Shown here piece after piece: positions 9,176-17,591 of a stretch of 60,611 bases of DNA (positions are counted from its first letter, which is position 1; each line of letters starts with the position of its first letter). Made by a program: the position numbers and the translations under genes. Source of the stretch: Nitrospirota bacterium (GTDB lineage: Bacteria; Nitrospirota; Nitrospiria; Nitrospirales; Nitrospiraceae); contig JAPLLG010000006.1 in assembly GCA_026387665.1 (NCBI GenBank), positions 1 to 60,611 of the forward strand. The letters run 5' to 3'. Below the pieces are notes generated by a model, which searched no databases, was not told the DNA's origin, and saw only the letters and a list, made by a program, of their open reading frames with translations.

Positions 9176-10982
9176 AAACCGGCCGCCTTGGAGAAACCGC
9201 ATGCCGCCACAGCCCCCCCTGCCCCTCGCAATAGATAAACCCCAGAACGGAATACGAGGCCTGAAACATTGGCGCTACGACCTACTGGCCGGGCTGCAGG
9301 TAGCACTCATTGGGCTTCCCCTCTCGCTGGGTATCGCCGTGGCCTCCGGCGCACCTCCCATCACCGGTGTAATCTCGGCGATCATCGCCGGGTTGATCTT
9401 CCCCTTCCTCGGTGGCGCCTATGTGACGATCAGCGGGCCGGCCGCCGGCCTGGCTCCTGCGCTGCTGGCCGGCATGATTGCGCTCGGCCATGGAGACTTA
9501 GCTGTAGGGTATCCTCTCTTGCTGGTGGCGATTTGTCTGACCGGCGTCATCCAGGTACTGTTGAGTCTCTTTCGCGCCGGGAGATTCGCCCTCTATTTCC
9601 CCATCTCGGTGGTTGAAGGAATGTTGAGCGCCATCGGCATGCTCATCATCATCAAGCAAATTCCCCAACTTCTGGGTGACCAACTTCCACCCATTAAATC
9701 TATTCCGGCAGCCCTCATGGCGATCCCCCACGATATCGCCGAGATGAATCCGGAGATTTTTCTCGTCGGAAGTCTTTCGCTGGCCCTCCTCTTTTTTCTC
9801 TCCAGCAGAACCGAACGATGGGCCACGCTCATCCCTGCCCCCCTCCTGGTCGTCAGCCTGGGCGGCCTAGCCAGCTGGCTCCTGCAACTCCCGCAAGAAT
9901 ACCTGGTCCATGTGCCCCTCGATATTTTTCAACATGGCATTCACTTCCCTCACTTTGCTGAAGCCTGGCAGAGTCACGACTTGTGGATGGCGTTCCTCGT
10001 TACGATCGTCACCCTCACCCTCATCGATGGCACCGAGTCGTTGGCCACGATCGCCGCGGTCGATAAGATCGATCCCTTCCATCGAAAATCTGACCCCAAC
10101 GTGACCTTGCGGGCCATGGGCATCTCCAACATCCTCTCCAGTCTGGCCGGCGGCTTGACGATTATCCCAGGCGGCGTGAAAAGCACGACCAATATCATGG
10201 CCGGGGGACGAACCCTCTGGGCCAACTTTTACTATGCCTGCTGCCTCGCACTCATCTTGTGGTTCGGCACAAAGCTCATCAATCTGATTCCCCTCACAGT
10301 CCTGGCGGCGTTGCTCATCTGGGTCGGATGGCAACTCTGCGCGCCCAGGATCTTCTGGAAGATCCTCGAAATCGGCAAGGAACAGCTGTTGATCGCGGTG
10401 GTCACCGTCGTGGTCACCTTGTACACCTCGGACCTGCTGGAAGGCATGGCGCTTGGCACGCTCACAAAGATCATTGTGCTCTGCGTTGACCTGATCCAGG
10501 CTTCAGCCCAGGAAGCCCCAACCGAAACGTCGTTCTTCACACGATTCACCAGGCGACTGTCGGCTGCGCTCGTCGAGTTATTCAGCAATCCCGTCATCCG
10601 AATCGGAGACGGCCGCGGCTCTCGCGTGCGGTACAGTGTGATGACCGTGCCGACCAGCGCGATACGGGGTACGGTCGGAGAGATGAAGAACCCCTATAAA
10701 ATCTACCTCTCATCGGTCACCTGCATGAATCTGATGAAACTCGATAAGGCCCTCAACGAAACGCTCGTCGTTCCTGCACACTCCAAAGCCAACTTCTTGA
10801 TCATCTTGGCGGGACAGGTGATCGACCACACGTCGATGGAGTATTTGCACCATTTCCAGGATCAATGCATCGCGGCCGGCCATACCTGCGCCATCGTGGG
10901 CATGGATCATTTTCGCTCGTTCTCTGACCATGTGTTGGCCTACCGCGTGAATCCTCCACACAGCCTTATGGCCTTTACCTAA
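9165..10982 (+). CDS. SulP family inorganic anion (possibly bicarbonate or sulfate) transporter
   Basis: The 605-residue protein has the SulP/SLC26 transmembrane domain: LAGLQVALIGLPLSLGIAVASG at the start, the signature TISGPAAGLAP, and TESLATIAAVDKIDPFHRKSDPN with GISNILSSLAGGLTIIPGG later. The last 110 residues form a soluble region with STAS-like features (SMEYLHHFQDQC, CAIVGMDHFRSF). Bacterial relatives carry bicarbonate, sulfate or dicarboxylates. Its position beside an ion-translocating complex makes bicarbonate attractive, but this is not provable from sequence. The first 20 residues are Pro/Arg-rich, and a later start at the MPPQPP methionine is possible. Confidence 0.87.
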   Translation: MADRNRPPWRNRMPPQPPLPLAIDKPQNGIRGLKHWRYDLLAGLQVALIGLPLSLGIAVASGAPPITGVISAIIAGLIFPFLGGAYVTISGPAAGLAPALLAGMIALGHGDLAVGYPLLLVAICLTGVIQVLLSLFRAGRFALYFPISVVEGMLSAIGMLIIIKQIPQLLGDQLPPIKSIPAALMAIPHDIAEMNPEIFLVGSLSLALLFFLSSRTERWATLIPAPLLVVSLGGLASWLLQLPQEYLVHVPLDIFQHGIHFPHFAEAWQSHDLWMAFLVTIVTLTLIDGTESLATIAAVDKIDPFHRKSDPNVTLRAMGISNILSSLAGGLTIIPGGVKSTTNIMAGGRTLWANFYYACCLALILWFGTKLINLIPLTVLAALLIWVGWQLCAPRIFWKILEIGKEQLLIAVVTVVVTLYTSDLLEGMALGTLTKIIVLCVDLIQASAQEAPTETSFFTRFTRRLSAALVELFSNPVIRIGDGRGSRVRYSVMTVPTSAIRGTVGEMKNPYKIYLSSVTCMNLMKLDKALNETLVVPAHSKANFLIILAGQVIDHTSMEYLHHFQDQCIAAGHTCAIVGMDHFRSFSDHVLAYRVNPPHSLMAFT

Positions 10983-11158
10983 CGGCGCACAGCGTTTACG
11001 CCAGGGACAAGTAAACATACCTGGCACAGACGCTCACAAAATCTTCGATGCGGTTGCGGCTGATTCACGGAGACCCACGGGCGAAAAATAAAACGAGGTA
11101 ACTGTATCCAGATGGACCGCAATTCAATAGATCCAGGTCATTAACAGGAGAACTCTCT

Positions 11159-12358
11159 ATGCAAGCCAGTATCTTTGTCACAGATGATGAGCCCTCACTG
11201 CGCAACGCGCTGGTAAAGCGACTGTCCAAGCGCCAGCATCGAGTCAGATCCTTCCAATCCGGAGATGAATTATTGGCTGCCGTCGAGCAGGACATTCCCG
11301 ACCTCATCCTCCTCGACCTCAAGATGCCGGGCATGACAGGAATCGAAACTCTGGAAGCGCTTCGCACGAAAGCGCGGGATGCGGTGGTGATCATCCTGAC
11401 CGCCTATGGAACCGTCGAAGAAGCGGTCGAGTCCATGAAGCTGGGGGCCTATGATTTCCTCATCAAGACCGTGGACCTCGAAGGAGTGGAGCCAGTCGTG
11501 AACCGGGCATTAGAGGGCTTGATGCTGCGCCGCCGCGTGGCCTATGCCGTCGAGCATGAGGCGGATCAATACAAGTTAGACGGGCTCGTCGCGAACAGCG
11601 TGTCGAGGAAACAGCTCCTCACGCAGATACGAGAAGCGGCGCAAAACCCCAAGGCGACCGTCTTCCTCATGGGGGAAATTGGGGCAGGCAAAGAATTTCT
11701 GGCTCACGTCATTCACCATAATAGTGCGCGGGCAACTGGCCCATTCGTGAAGATTAATTGCACGGCCCTTGCGCCAGACCTGTTTGAGCGCGAGCTGTTC
11801 GGATATGAACGTGGGGCCTTCGAGGGAGCAGAACAACGGAAACTCGGCTTGCTCGAACAGGCAGAAACCGGCACGTTATTTATCGACGAGGTTGGCGATC
11901 TCGATATGGCCATGCAGGCGAAGCTCCTGCGGGTGCTGCAGGATCGATTCTTCCGTCGTGTCGGAGGCGCTGAAGACCTAAGCGGGGATTTCCGTATCCT
12001 TGTCGCGTCACACCGGGACCTCAAGCAGGAGGTGACGGCAGGACGCTTTCGGGATGATCTCTACTTCCGTCTCAATACCATGGCCTGTCTCGTCCCCTCG
12101 CTCCGGAACGGCGTTGAAGACATCGTGCCTCTCAGTAAACGGTTCATGGCAAAGTCCGGCCTTGAGCTCGACAAGGAACTAATTGAGATCGATCAAGCCG
12201 CCATCGCCATTCTGGAGCGCTACACCTTTCCTGGCAATGTACGAGAACTGCAGAACGTCATTGAACGGGCGATGATGTTGTGCAAAGGCAAAATTCTGAC
12301 GGCTGGGGACCTACCATGGGAATTACGGGACACAACGGCCCCGGCGCCGGTCGCATAG
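11159..12358 (+). CDS. Degenerate NtrC-type response regulator (REC-AAA+, no HTH)
   Basis: The 399-residue protein has a receiver domain with phosphoacceptor D53, T81 and K103. An AAA+ sigma-54 activator domain follows, with Walker A GEIGAGKE (172-179) and Walker B GTLFIDEVGD. The sigma-54 contact loop, normally GAFTGA, reads GAFEGA at 219-224. The protein stops soon after the AAA+ domain (…LRDTTAPAPVA), so the usual Fis-type DNA-binding domain is absent. It is clearly a paralogue of the intact regulator at 14385, sharing the run GAYDFLIKTVDL. A good AGGAG site precedes the start. It may act as a phosphate sink or partner rather than a transcription activator. Confidence 0.85.
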   Translation: MQASIFVTDDEPSLRNALVKRLSKRQHRVRSFQSGDELLAAVEQDIPDLILLDLKMPGMTGIETLEALRTKARDAVVIILTAYGTVEEAVESMKLGAYDFLIKTVDLEGVEPVVNRALEGLMLRRRVAYAVEHEADQYKLDGLVANSVSRKQLLTQIREAAQNPKATVFLMGEIGAGKEFLAHVIHHNSARATGPFVKINCTALAPDLFERELFGYERGAFEGAEQRKLGLLEQAETGTLFIDEVGDLDMAMQAKLLRVLQDRFFRRVGGAEDLSGDFRILVASHRDLKQEVTAGRFRDDLYFRLNTMACLVPSLRNGVEDIVPLSKRFMAKSGLELDKELIEIDQAAIAILERYTFPGNVRELQNVIERAMMLCKGKILTAGDLPWELRDTTAPAPVA

Positions 12359-12449
12359 GACCGCAATCCTCATGACGGTTTGCCCTGAGTTCCTCTTTTG
12401 ACAATCCCACGTCTCGATCTTAGGATACGCTGACCACCCTGGAGCGATT

Positions 12450-14381
12450 ATGCGGGAGTACCTGATCCGCCTCTTCAACAATCTCCCGATCGAGCGAAAA
12501 CTGCTGCTGGTCTCCGTCATCCCACTAGCTGCCCTCATTCTGCTCAGCGCCGTCACATACAAGAGCGTCCAAACGGTCGAGCAAGATGAGGAGCAACTCA
12601 GCCGTTTATACCTGACGCAGAAGTCAGCCGCCCAGTACATGCGGCTGATCGTCGACCTTGAAACGAGTTTTCGCGGCTATGTCCTAACGCTTCAGAGCCC
12701 CTACCTGCGCCCATTCCGCACGGCACAAGAAGGCATTTTCTCTGTGGGAGAGGAACTCACTAGGCTCGTCTCCGATGACGCCCCCCACCGGCCCATTCTC
12801 ATGGAAGTCCAGTCGCTGGTGAAACAGCTCATCATTGAGAAAGTCGATCTCATCGAAGCGGCAAAGACAGGGCACCGTGAAAAAGCGCTCCACTATATCG
12901 AAGATGGCCGCGGTCGGACGATCATGGTCCGAATTCGCACATTAATGGTGACGTTCGACCAGTCCGAACAGCAACGGGTGGTGACGAGGCTGGGGCAACT
13001 GAGTCAAGACCGAACCACCACACTCATGGTGATATTAGTCGGGGGGATTCTCACCCTGGGGCTCGTGGCCTCCATGCTCTACCTCATTGCCCGCTCGATC
13101 GCCGACCCGTTAGTCAGTTTGGCCAAAGCAGTCGGATCCTCGCCGACATGGGCTCTCTCCAGCATCCCCGCCCTTGAGCGAAAAGACGAGATCGGCTACC
13201 TAACGAGGGTGATGCACCAGATGGGGGTGCAAATTCAGAGTCATCTCGAACAGGTCGAGCGTTCGGAAGCGGCGCTCCGCGTACTCAATGATAATCTCTC
13301 CGCATCGGAATCGAAGTACCGTGGACTGGTGGACAACGCCCCCTTCGGCATTTTCACGACCAGCGGCACAAAAATCACCTTCAGCAACCGCTATAACCAA
13401 ACCCTCGCGGGACTTGACCCGGATCACGTCACCGACCCGGATACGTTTCGCCAATGGATTCATCCGGAAGATCGCGAACGGGTCCTGTCCGAGTTTGCTC
13501 AAGCGGTGGAGACCGTCCTCCCCTACGAGACGGTCTTTCGCTTTCTTCATGAGAACGGCTCGGTGCGGAAGGTATTGAGTCGCCGGATTCCCATCGAGCG
13601 AGGGACGACCCACACGCCCGTTTATATCGGATTCAATATCGACATCACGGCGCTGGATCAGATGCAGACCCGCCTCAGTCGCGCCGAGCGACTAGCCACA
13701 CTGGGCCAGGTGGCGGCCGGCATTGCCCATGAAATCAGGAACCCGCTGGTGGGGATCGGGGCCAACGCGTTTCTCCTCCTGGATGAATTTGACGTATCGG
13801 ACCCGCGGCATGCCGATCTGGAAATGATTTTAAAAGAAACCAAACGGCTGGATCGCATCGTCAATCAAATCGTCGATTATGCCCGTCCGCGGGAACTCGC
13901 GCCGGAGCTCTGCCCGTTGAGTGATCTGCTCGACGAAGTCATCAAGTTACTCGATTCGACCCTCATCGCCAAACACCTGACAGTCGCGCGCGTGCTCCCG
14001 CCCACCCTGGCCAGGCTCCAGGCCGATCGCGACCAAATCAAACAAGTGCTCTTGAACGTCTTTCAGAATGCGATTGACGCCTCCCAGGATGGAACCGCCA
14101 TTGACGTGACCGCCTTCGACCTCCCACGCGACCAGCAAGCAGGCATCGTGGTTCGGATAACGGATCATGGGGTTGGGATTCCCGGTGAAGCGCTCACGCA
14201 CGTGTTTGAGCCATTTTTCACCAGAGGGAAGAGGCACGGCACGGGATTGGGACTCGCGATCTGCCGGAACATCATCGAGAGCCATGGGGGAGACATCCAG
14301 ATCACCAGCGAAGTCGGGAAAGGGACGAGCGTCAGCATCTGGCTCCCGCTCCGCCAAGAATTTCAATTCGTCGAGGGATAA
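12450..14381 (+). CDS. CHASE3-PAS sensor histidine kinase
   Basis: The 643-residue membrane kinase begins with a transmembrane helix (residues 17-36). A periplasmic CHASE3-like sensor (ETSFRGYVLTLQSPYLRPFR, 71-90) and a second membrane helix near 191-214 follow. Then come a HAMP-like linker, a PAS domain (about 287-405), HisKA with phosphorylated H427 in GIAHEIRNPL, and a HATPase with DHGVGIPG and GTGLGLAI. It lies between two NtrC-like regulators and ends 3 bases before the second, so the second is its likely partner. The first is probably a co-target. The signal it senses is unknown. Confidence 0.9.
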   Translation: MREYLIRLFNNLPIERKLLLVSVIPLAALILLSAVTYKSVQTVEQDEEQLSRLYLTQKSAAQYMRLIVDLETSFRGYVLTLQSPYLRPFRTAQEGIFSVGEELTRLVSDDAPHRPILMEVQSLVKQLIIEKVDLIEAAKTGHREKALHYIEDGRGRTIMVRIRTLMVTFDQSEQQRVVTRLGQLSQDRTTTLMVILVGGILTLGLVASMLYLIARSIADPLVSLAKAVGSSPTWALSSIPALERKDEIGYLTRVMHQMGVQIQSHLEQVERSEAALRVLNDNLSASESKYRGLVDNAPFGIFTTSGTKITFSNRYNQTLAGLDPDHVTDPDTFRQWIHPEDRERVLSEFAQAVETVLPYETVFRFLHENGSVRKVLSRRIPIERGTTHTPVYIGFNIDITALDQMQTRLSRAERLATLGQVAAGIAHEIRNPLVGIGANAFLLLDEFDVSDPRHADLEMILKETKRLDRIVNQIVDYARPRELAPELCPLSDLLDEVIKLLDSTLIAKHLTVARVLPPTLARLQADRDQIKQVLLNVFQNAIDASQDGTAIDVTAFDLPRDQQAGIVVRITDHGVGIPGEALTHVFEPFFTRGKRHGTGLGLAICRNIIESHGGDIQITSEVGKGTSVSIWLPLRQEFQFVEG

Positions 14382-14384
14382 CGT

Positions 14385-15773
14385 ATGCAACTGACCATCT
14401 TTGTGACCGATGATGAACCAGCTATTCGCAATGCCATCATCAAACGACTGACGAGAAAGCAGCATCGGGTTGTCGGATTCGAGTCGGGCGACGCGCTGCT
14501 GGCCGCGCTGCCCCAAGAGATTCCCGATCTGATCCTTCTCGACCTCAAGATGCCGGGGCTCAGTGGCCTGGATACCCTCAGAAAGCTGCGTCCGCTGGCC
14601 CCCCACACTCTGGTCATCCTGCTCACGGCCTATGGCACGGTGCAAGACGCGGTCGATACCATGAAACTCGGCGCCTATGATTTCCTCATCAAAACCGTCG
14701 ATCTGGGCGCTATCGAACCAGTACTCGATCGGGCGATCGATCTCTTAAGCCTCCGCCGCCGTCTTGCCGTAGAGACGGAACACCATGGCAGTCAATATGC
14801 GCTATCCAGCCTGGAAGCCCATAGTCCAGCCATGCAACAGATTCTGTCCCAAGTCCGAGATGTCGCCGCGAATCCGAAGTCCTCGGTGCTACTCCTGGGC
14901 GAGACAGGCACGGGAAAAGAATATCTTGCTCGTGTCCTGCATCACAATGGGGCGAGGGCGGCAGGCCCCTTTATCGGCGTGAACTGCACCGCCCTCCCGC
15001 GAGAGCTGTTCGAAAGCGAACTATTCGGCTTTGAACGAGGGGCGTTCACCGGGGCCGTCCAGCGAAAGATCGGGCTGCTCGAAAAGGCGGAAAGCGGGAC
15101 TTTATTCCTCGACGAAATCGGCGACTTAGATCTGACCCTGCAAGCCAAGCTACTGCGGGTGATTCAGGAACGCACCATTCGACGGCTAGGGGGAACGAAT
15201 GATATCGGCGTCGATTTTCGCCTTATCGCCGCCACCAACCGTGATCTCAAAAAATCGGTGGCTAACGGACACTTTCGGGAAGATCTCTATTTCCGTTTAA
15301 ATGTCGTCTCCTTCGAACTGCCTCCGTTGCGGAAGCGCGTCGAGGATATTGCCCCCTTATGCCGAAGGGCGGTCATCCGATATGGCAGGGAGTTTGGAAA
15401 AGATGTCATCGATATCGAACCGGAGGCCATGGCGCTGTTGCGGACGTATGTCTATCCAGGAAACATTCGTGAGCTGCACAATATCATCGAACGGGCCATG
15501 ATCTTCTGCCATGGCACAATGCTGACCGTAGATAACCTGCCGGCCGAACTGAGGCAGAGACAGCAGCCAGTGGTCGTGAGCGTCGTGGAAGGCGAAGAAC
15601 GCTTGCTCCGGCTCGAATCGAAATTAGGGAAACAATCCCTGGCCGATATCGAGCAGGCGATCATTCAGGAGGTCCTTCGACTGTCGGACTACAACAAAAC
15701 GACTGCCGCCAGGTATCTCGGCCTCACGAGATTCGCCCTGGATCGGCGCCTCAAAAAGATCATAGAAGACTAA
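14385..15773 (+). CDS. NtrC-type sigma-54 response regulator, complete
   Basis: The 462-residue regulator has a receiver domain (D53 in LLDLKMPG), an AAA+ domain with GETGTGKE, an intact GAFTGA loop and GTLFLDEIGDLD. A C-terminal Fis-type helix-turn-helix follows at about 420-460 (LRLSDYNKTTAARYLGLTRF). It should activate sigma-54 promoters after phosphorylation by the adjacent kinase, 3 bases upstream. It is the working counterpart of the degenerate regulator at 11159. Target promoters were not identified in this window. Confidence 0.92.
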   Translation: MQLTIFVTDDEPAIRNAIIKRLTRKQHRVVGFESGDALLAALPQEIPDLILLDLKMPGLSGLDTLRKLRPLAPHTLVILLTAYGTVQDAVDTMKLGAYDFLIKTVDLGAIEPVLDRAIDLLSLRRRLAVETEHHGSQYALSSLEAHSPAMQQILSQVRDVAANPKSSVLLLGETGTGKEYLARVLHHNGARAAGPFIGVNCTALPRELFESELFGFERGAFTGAVQRKIGLLEKAESGTLFLDEIGDLDLTLQAKLLRVIQERTIRRLGGTNDIGVDFRLIAATNRDLKKSVANGHFREDLYFRLNVVSFELPPLRKRVEDIAPLCRRAVIRYGREFGKDVIDIEPEAMALLRTYVYPGNIRELHNIIERAMIFCHGTMLTVDNLPAELRQRQQPVVVSVVEGEERLLRLESKLGKQSLADIEQAIIQEVLRLSDYNKTTAARYLGLTRFALDRRLKKIIED

Positions 15774-15780
15774 CCGTCGC

Positions 15781-16101
15781 TCACGAAGGATTCGGTGACA
15801 CGAACACTAAGACTTTCAGCCGTTGGTCCGTATGGTTCTTCACTCCATGTTCCTCCCCGGCCAGCGCCATCGTCCCCTGCCCTGCACCCAGCACCCGCTT
15901 CTCTGCCCCGACCTGAAATGTCCCCTGCCCCTCAAGCACGAGATAGACTTTATCCTGCTCTCCGTGGATATGCCCCTTCTGCTCCTGCCCCGGCTCAAAA
16001 CAATAGATGTCGCAGAAGAAGCGCGGCGTCTCAAACATATTGTTCTTCTTCATCTTCTCACTACTAAACTGCTGATAGTCCGACAGATTTACGACGTTCA
16101 T
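15781..16101 (-). CDS. Small single-domain cupin protein
   Basis: The 106-residue protein has one cupin barrel. The first motif contains EPGQEQKGHIHGEQDKVYLVLEG shortened to its metal-type residues H and E, and the second motif ends in GEEHGVKNHT. Such small cupins bind a divalent metal or a small ligand, and the specific role is unknown. The start is preceded by GGAG. It is convergent with the regulator gene (7-base gap) and lies 21 bases behind the HdrB-like gene, so it may be transcribed with that gene. Confidence 0.75.
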   Translation of the reverse strand: MNVVNLSDYQQFSSEKMKKNNMFETPRFFCDIYCFEPGQEQKGHIHGEQDKVYLVLEGQGTFQVGAEKRVLGAGQGTMALAGEEHGVKNHTDQRLKVLVFVSPNPS

Positions 16102-16122
16102 GCGCCAACTCCTTCAGGCAGG

Positions 16123-17013
16123 TTACGGATGTGTATGGCGACGCTCCAGCGTCGCGACAATGGAATCGACCGAGATCAGATGATGCGCCAGCCCCAAGTC
16201 CTTGGCTGAAATCCCCATTGCCAAACCGAGCAACTGCGGCAGATGCAGGATCGGCAAATGAAGCTCCCGGCCAACCGCACGGCCAGCCCGCTCCTGATAA
16301 ATATCCAGGCTCATGTGACAGAGAGGACAGGGCGTCACCATAAAGTCGGCCCCCTGATCCTTTGCCTCGCTCATGTGCGCCCCCGCCATCGCCACGGCAA
16401 TGGCCTCCTTTTCAAGGATGATGGGAAAGCCACAGCATTTGGTTCTCCCCTCATAAGGCACCGGCTCGCCACCGACCGCCGCAATGACGCGTTCAAGGGA
16501 TTGCGGATTCTCCGGATCGTCGAACCCCAGATCCCACGAAGGGCGCAGGATATAGCAGCCGTAAAATGGAGCGATGCGGAAGTCCCGCATCGGCTGGGAG
16601 ACGAGGGTTCCCAGACGAGCCATCCCGATGTCCCGCACCACAATCCACAAGAGATGTTTGACCTGGATGCGCCCCTGATAGGCCAAGCCTTCCGGAGCCA
16701 GCAGCGCGTTGATACGGTCCAACGTCCCTGGCTCGGTCTTCAATCGTCGATTGGCCGAACTCATCACCCCCTGGCAGGTGCCGCAGATCGTCATGACATC
16801 CAGCCCCAGCTGTTCGGCTTGCGCAAAGGTCCTGGCGTTGATCGCCAACGCCATATCGGGATGCGCCTCCGTCACGACTCCGGCGCCACAACAGGCAGCA
16901 GCCGAAAGTTCGACCACCTCAATCCCTAATCGTCCGATGATCGCCCTGGTCGATTGATAGAGCTCAGGCGTCGCCCCTTGTGCCGCGCAACCAGGATAGA
17001 GGGCATATTTCAT
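16123..17013 (-). CDS. HdrB/SdhE-like iron-sulfur protein with two CCG domains
   Basis: The 296-residue protein has two cysteine-rich CCG domains, seen as AAACCGAG near residue 42 and TKCCGFPI near residue 190, plus other cysteines (YPGCA, CGTCQG, CPLC). This is the architecture of HdrB of heterodisulfide reductase and of the quinone-reacting subunit of E-type succinate dehydrogenase/fumarate reductase. Because an SdhB with E-type features lies at 24357, the succinate dehydrogenase role is plausible. No SdhA is in the window and the two genes are 7 kb apart, so this is inference. Confidence 0.8.
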   Translation of the reverse strand: MKYALYPGCAAQGATPELYQSTRAIIGRLGIEVVELSAAACCGAGVVTEAHPDMALAINARTFAQAEQLGLDVMTICGTCQGVMSSANRRLKTEPGTLDRINALLAPEGLAYQGRIQVKHLLWIVVRDIGMARLGTLVSQPMRDFRIAPFYGCYILRPSWDLGFDDPENPQSLERVIAAVGGEPVPYEGRTKCCGFPIILEKEAIAVAMAGAHMSEAKDQGADFMVTPCPLCHMSLDIYQERAGRAVGRELHLPILHLPQLLGLAMGISAKDLGLAHHLISVDSIVATLERRHTHP

Positions 17014-17017
17014 GGGT

Positions 17018-17467
17018 CTACCGTGACGGGAAATGAGAGAGGGCCCGATTGAGAGACCCTCGAAGATCGTCCATCGCCGCCGCCGCTCTAGACTTCACCT
17101 GCTCCAAAGAAGAAGCCGTGGCAGACTGAAGGGCTTCGAGTTTCTTACTCGCCAGATCTTTCTTCTTCTCTAACTCCCAGATCGACTTCTGGAGATCCAC
17201 CCTGGCCTCCGCCGAAGCCAGCTCGACCTGTCCTCGCAGCCGCGTGATGTGCTGCTGCACATCATCCAGTTCCGCTTGCGCCTTTCGCTGAAACGCATCC
17301 TTGTGCTGAATCGTATAGTCCTGAGTCGCCGTCACTGCCTCCTGCGCTTCCCGCATCACACTGTCACCAGTTACCGGCCCGTTTGAGGCGCCAACCGCAA
17401 CGGCAGCGGGCATAATGAGCAATCCTAGCCCCAGTATCCCCCACAACGCGCCCATATCATTCTTCAT
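17018..17467 (-). CDS. Exported coiled-coil protein resembling sll1863-type stress proteins
   Basis: From the ATG at 17467, which has a GGAGG site upstream, the protein is 149 residues. It opens with a hydrophobic leader (ALWGILGLGLLIMPAAVAVG) and continues as a long charged helix with heptad character (QRKAQAELDDVQQHITRLRG and KKLEALQS). The pattern resembles the sll1863-type stress-response proteins, although that match is from memory. An upstream in-frame start would add 31 unlikely residues. It is 4 bases in front of the HdrB-like gene and may be co-transcribed with it. No enzymatic motif is present. Confidence 0.6.
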   Translation of the reverse strand: MKNDMGALWGILGLGLLIMPAAVAVGASNGPVTGDSVMREAQEAVTATQDYTIQHKDAFQRKAQAELDDVQQHITRLRGQVELASAEARVDLQKSIWELEKKKDLASKKLEALQSATASSLEQVKSRAAAAMDDLRGSLNRALSHFPSR

Positions 17468-17591
17468 GAAAACCGCCTCCGTCCCACCGATACGCAGGTC
17501 CTTTCGAAGTATAACTTCCACCTTGCGGAAAGTCACCGTACCGGACCGCCCTTTGACCATCGCTCCAATTATCGTATACCCTCATCGCATC

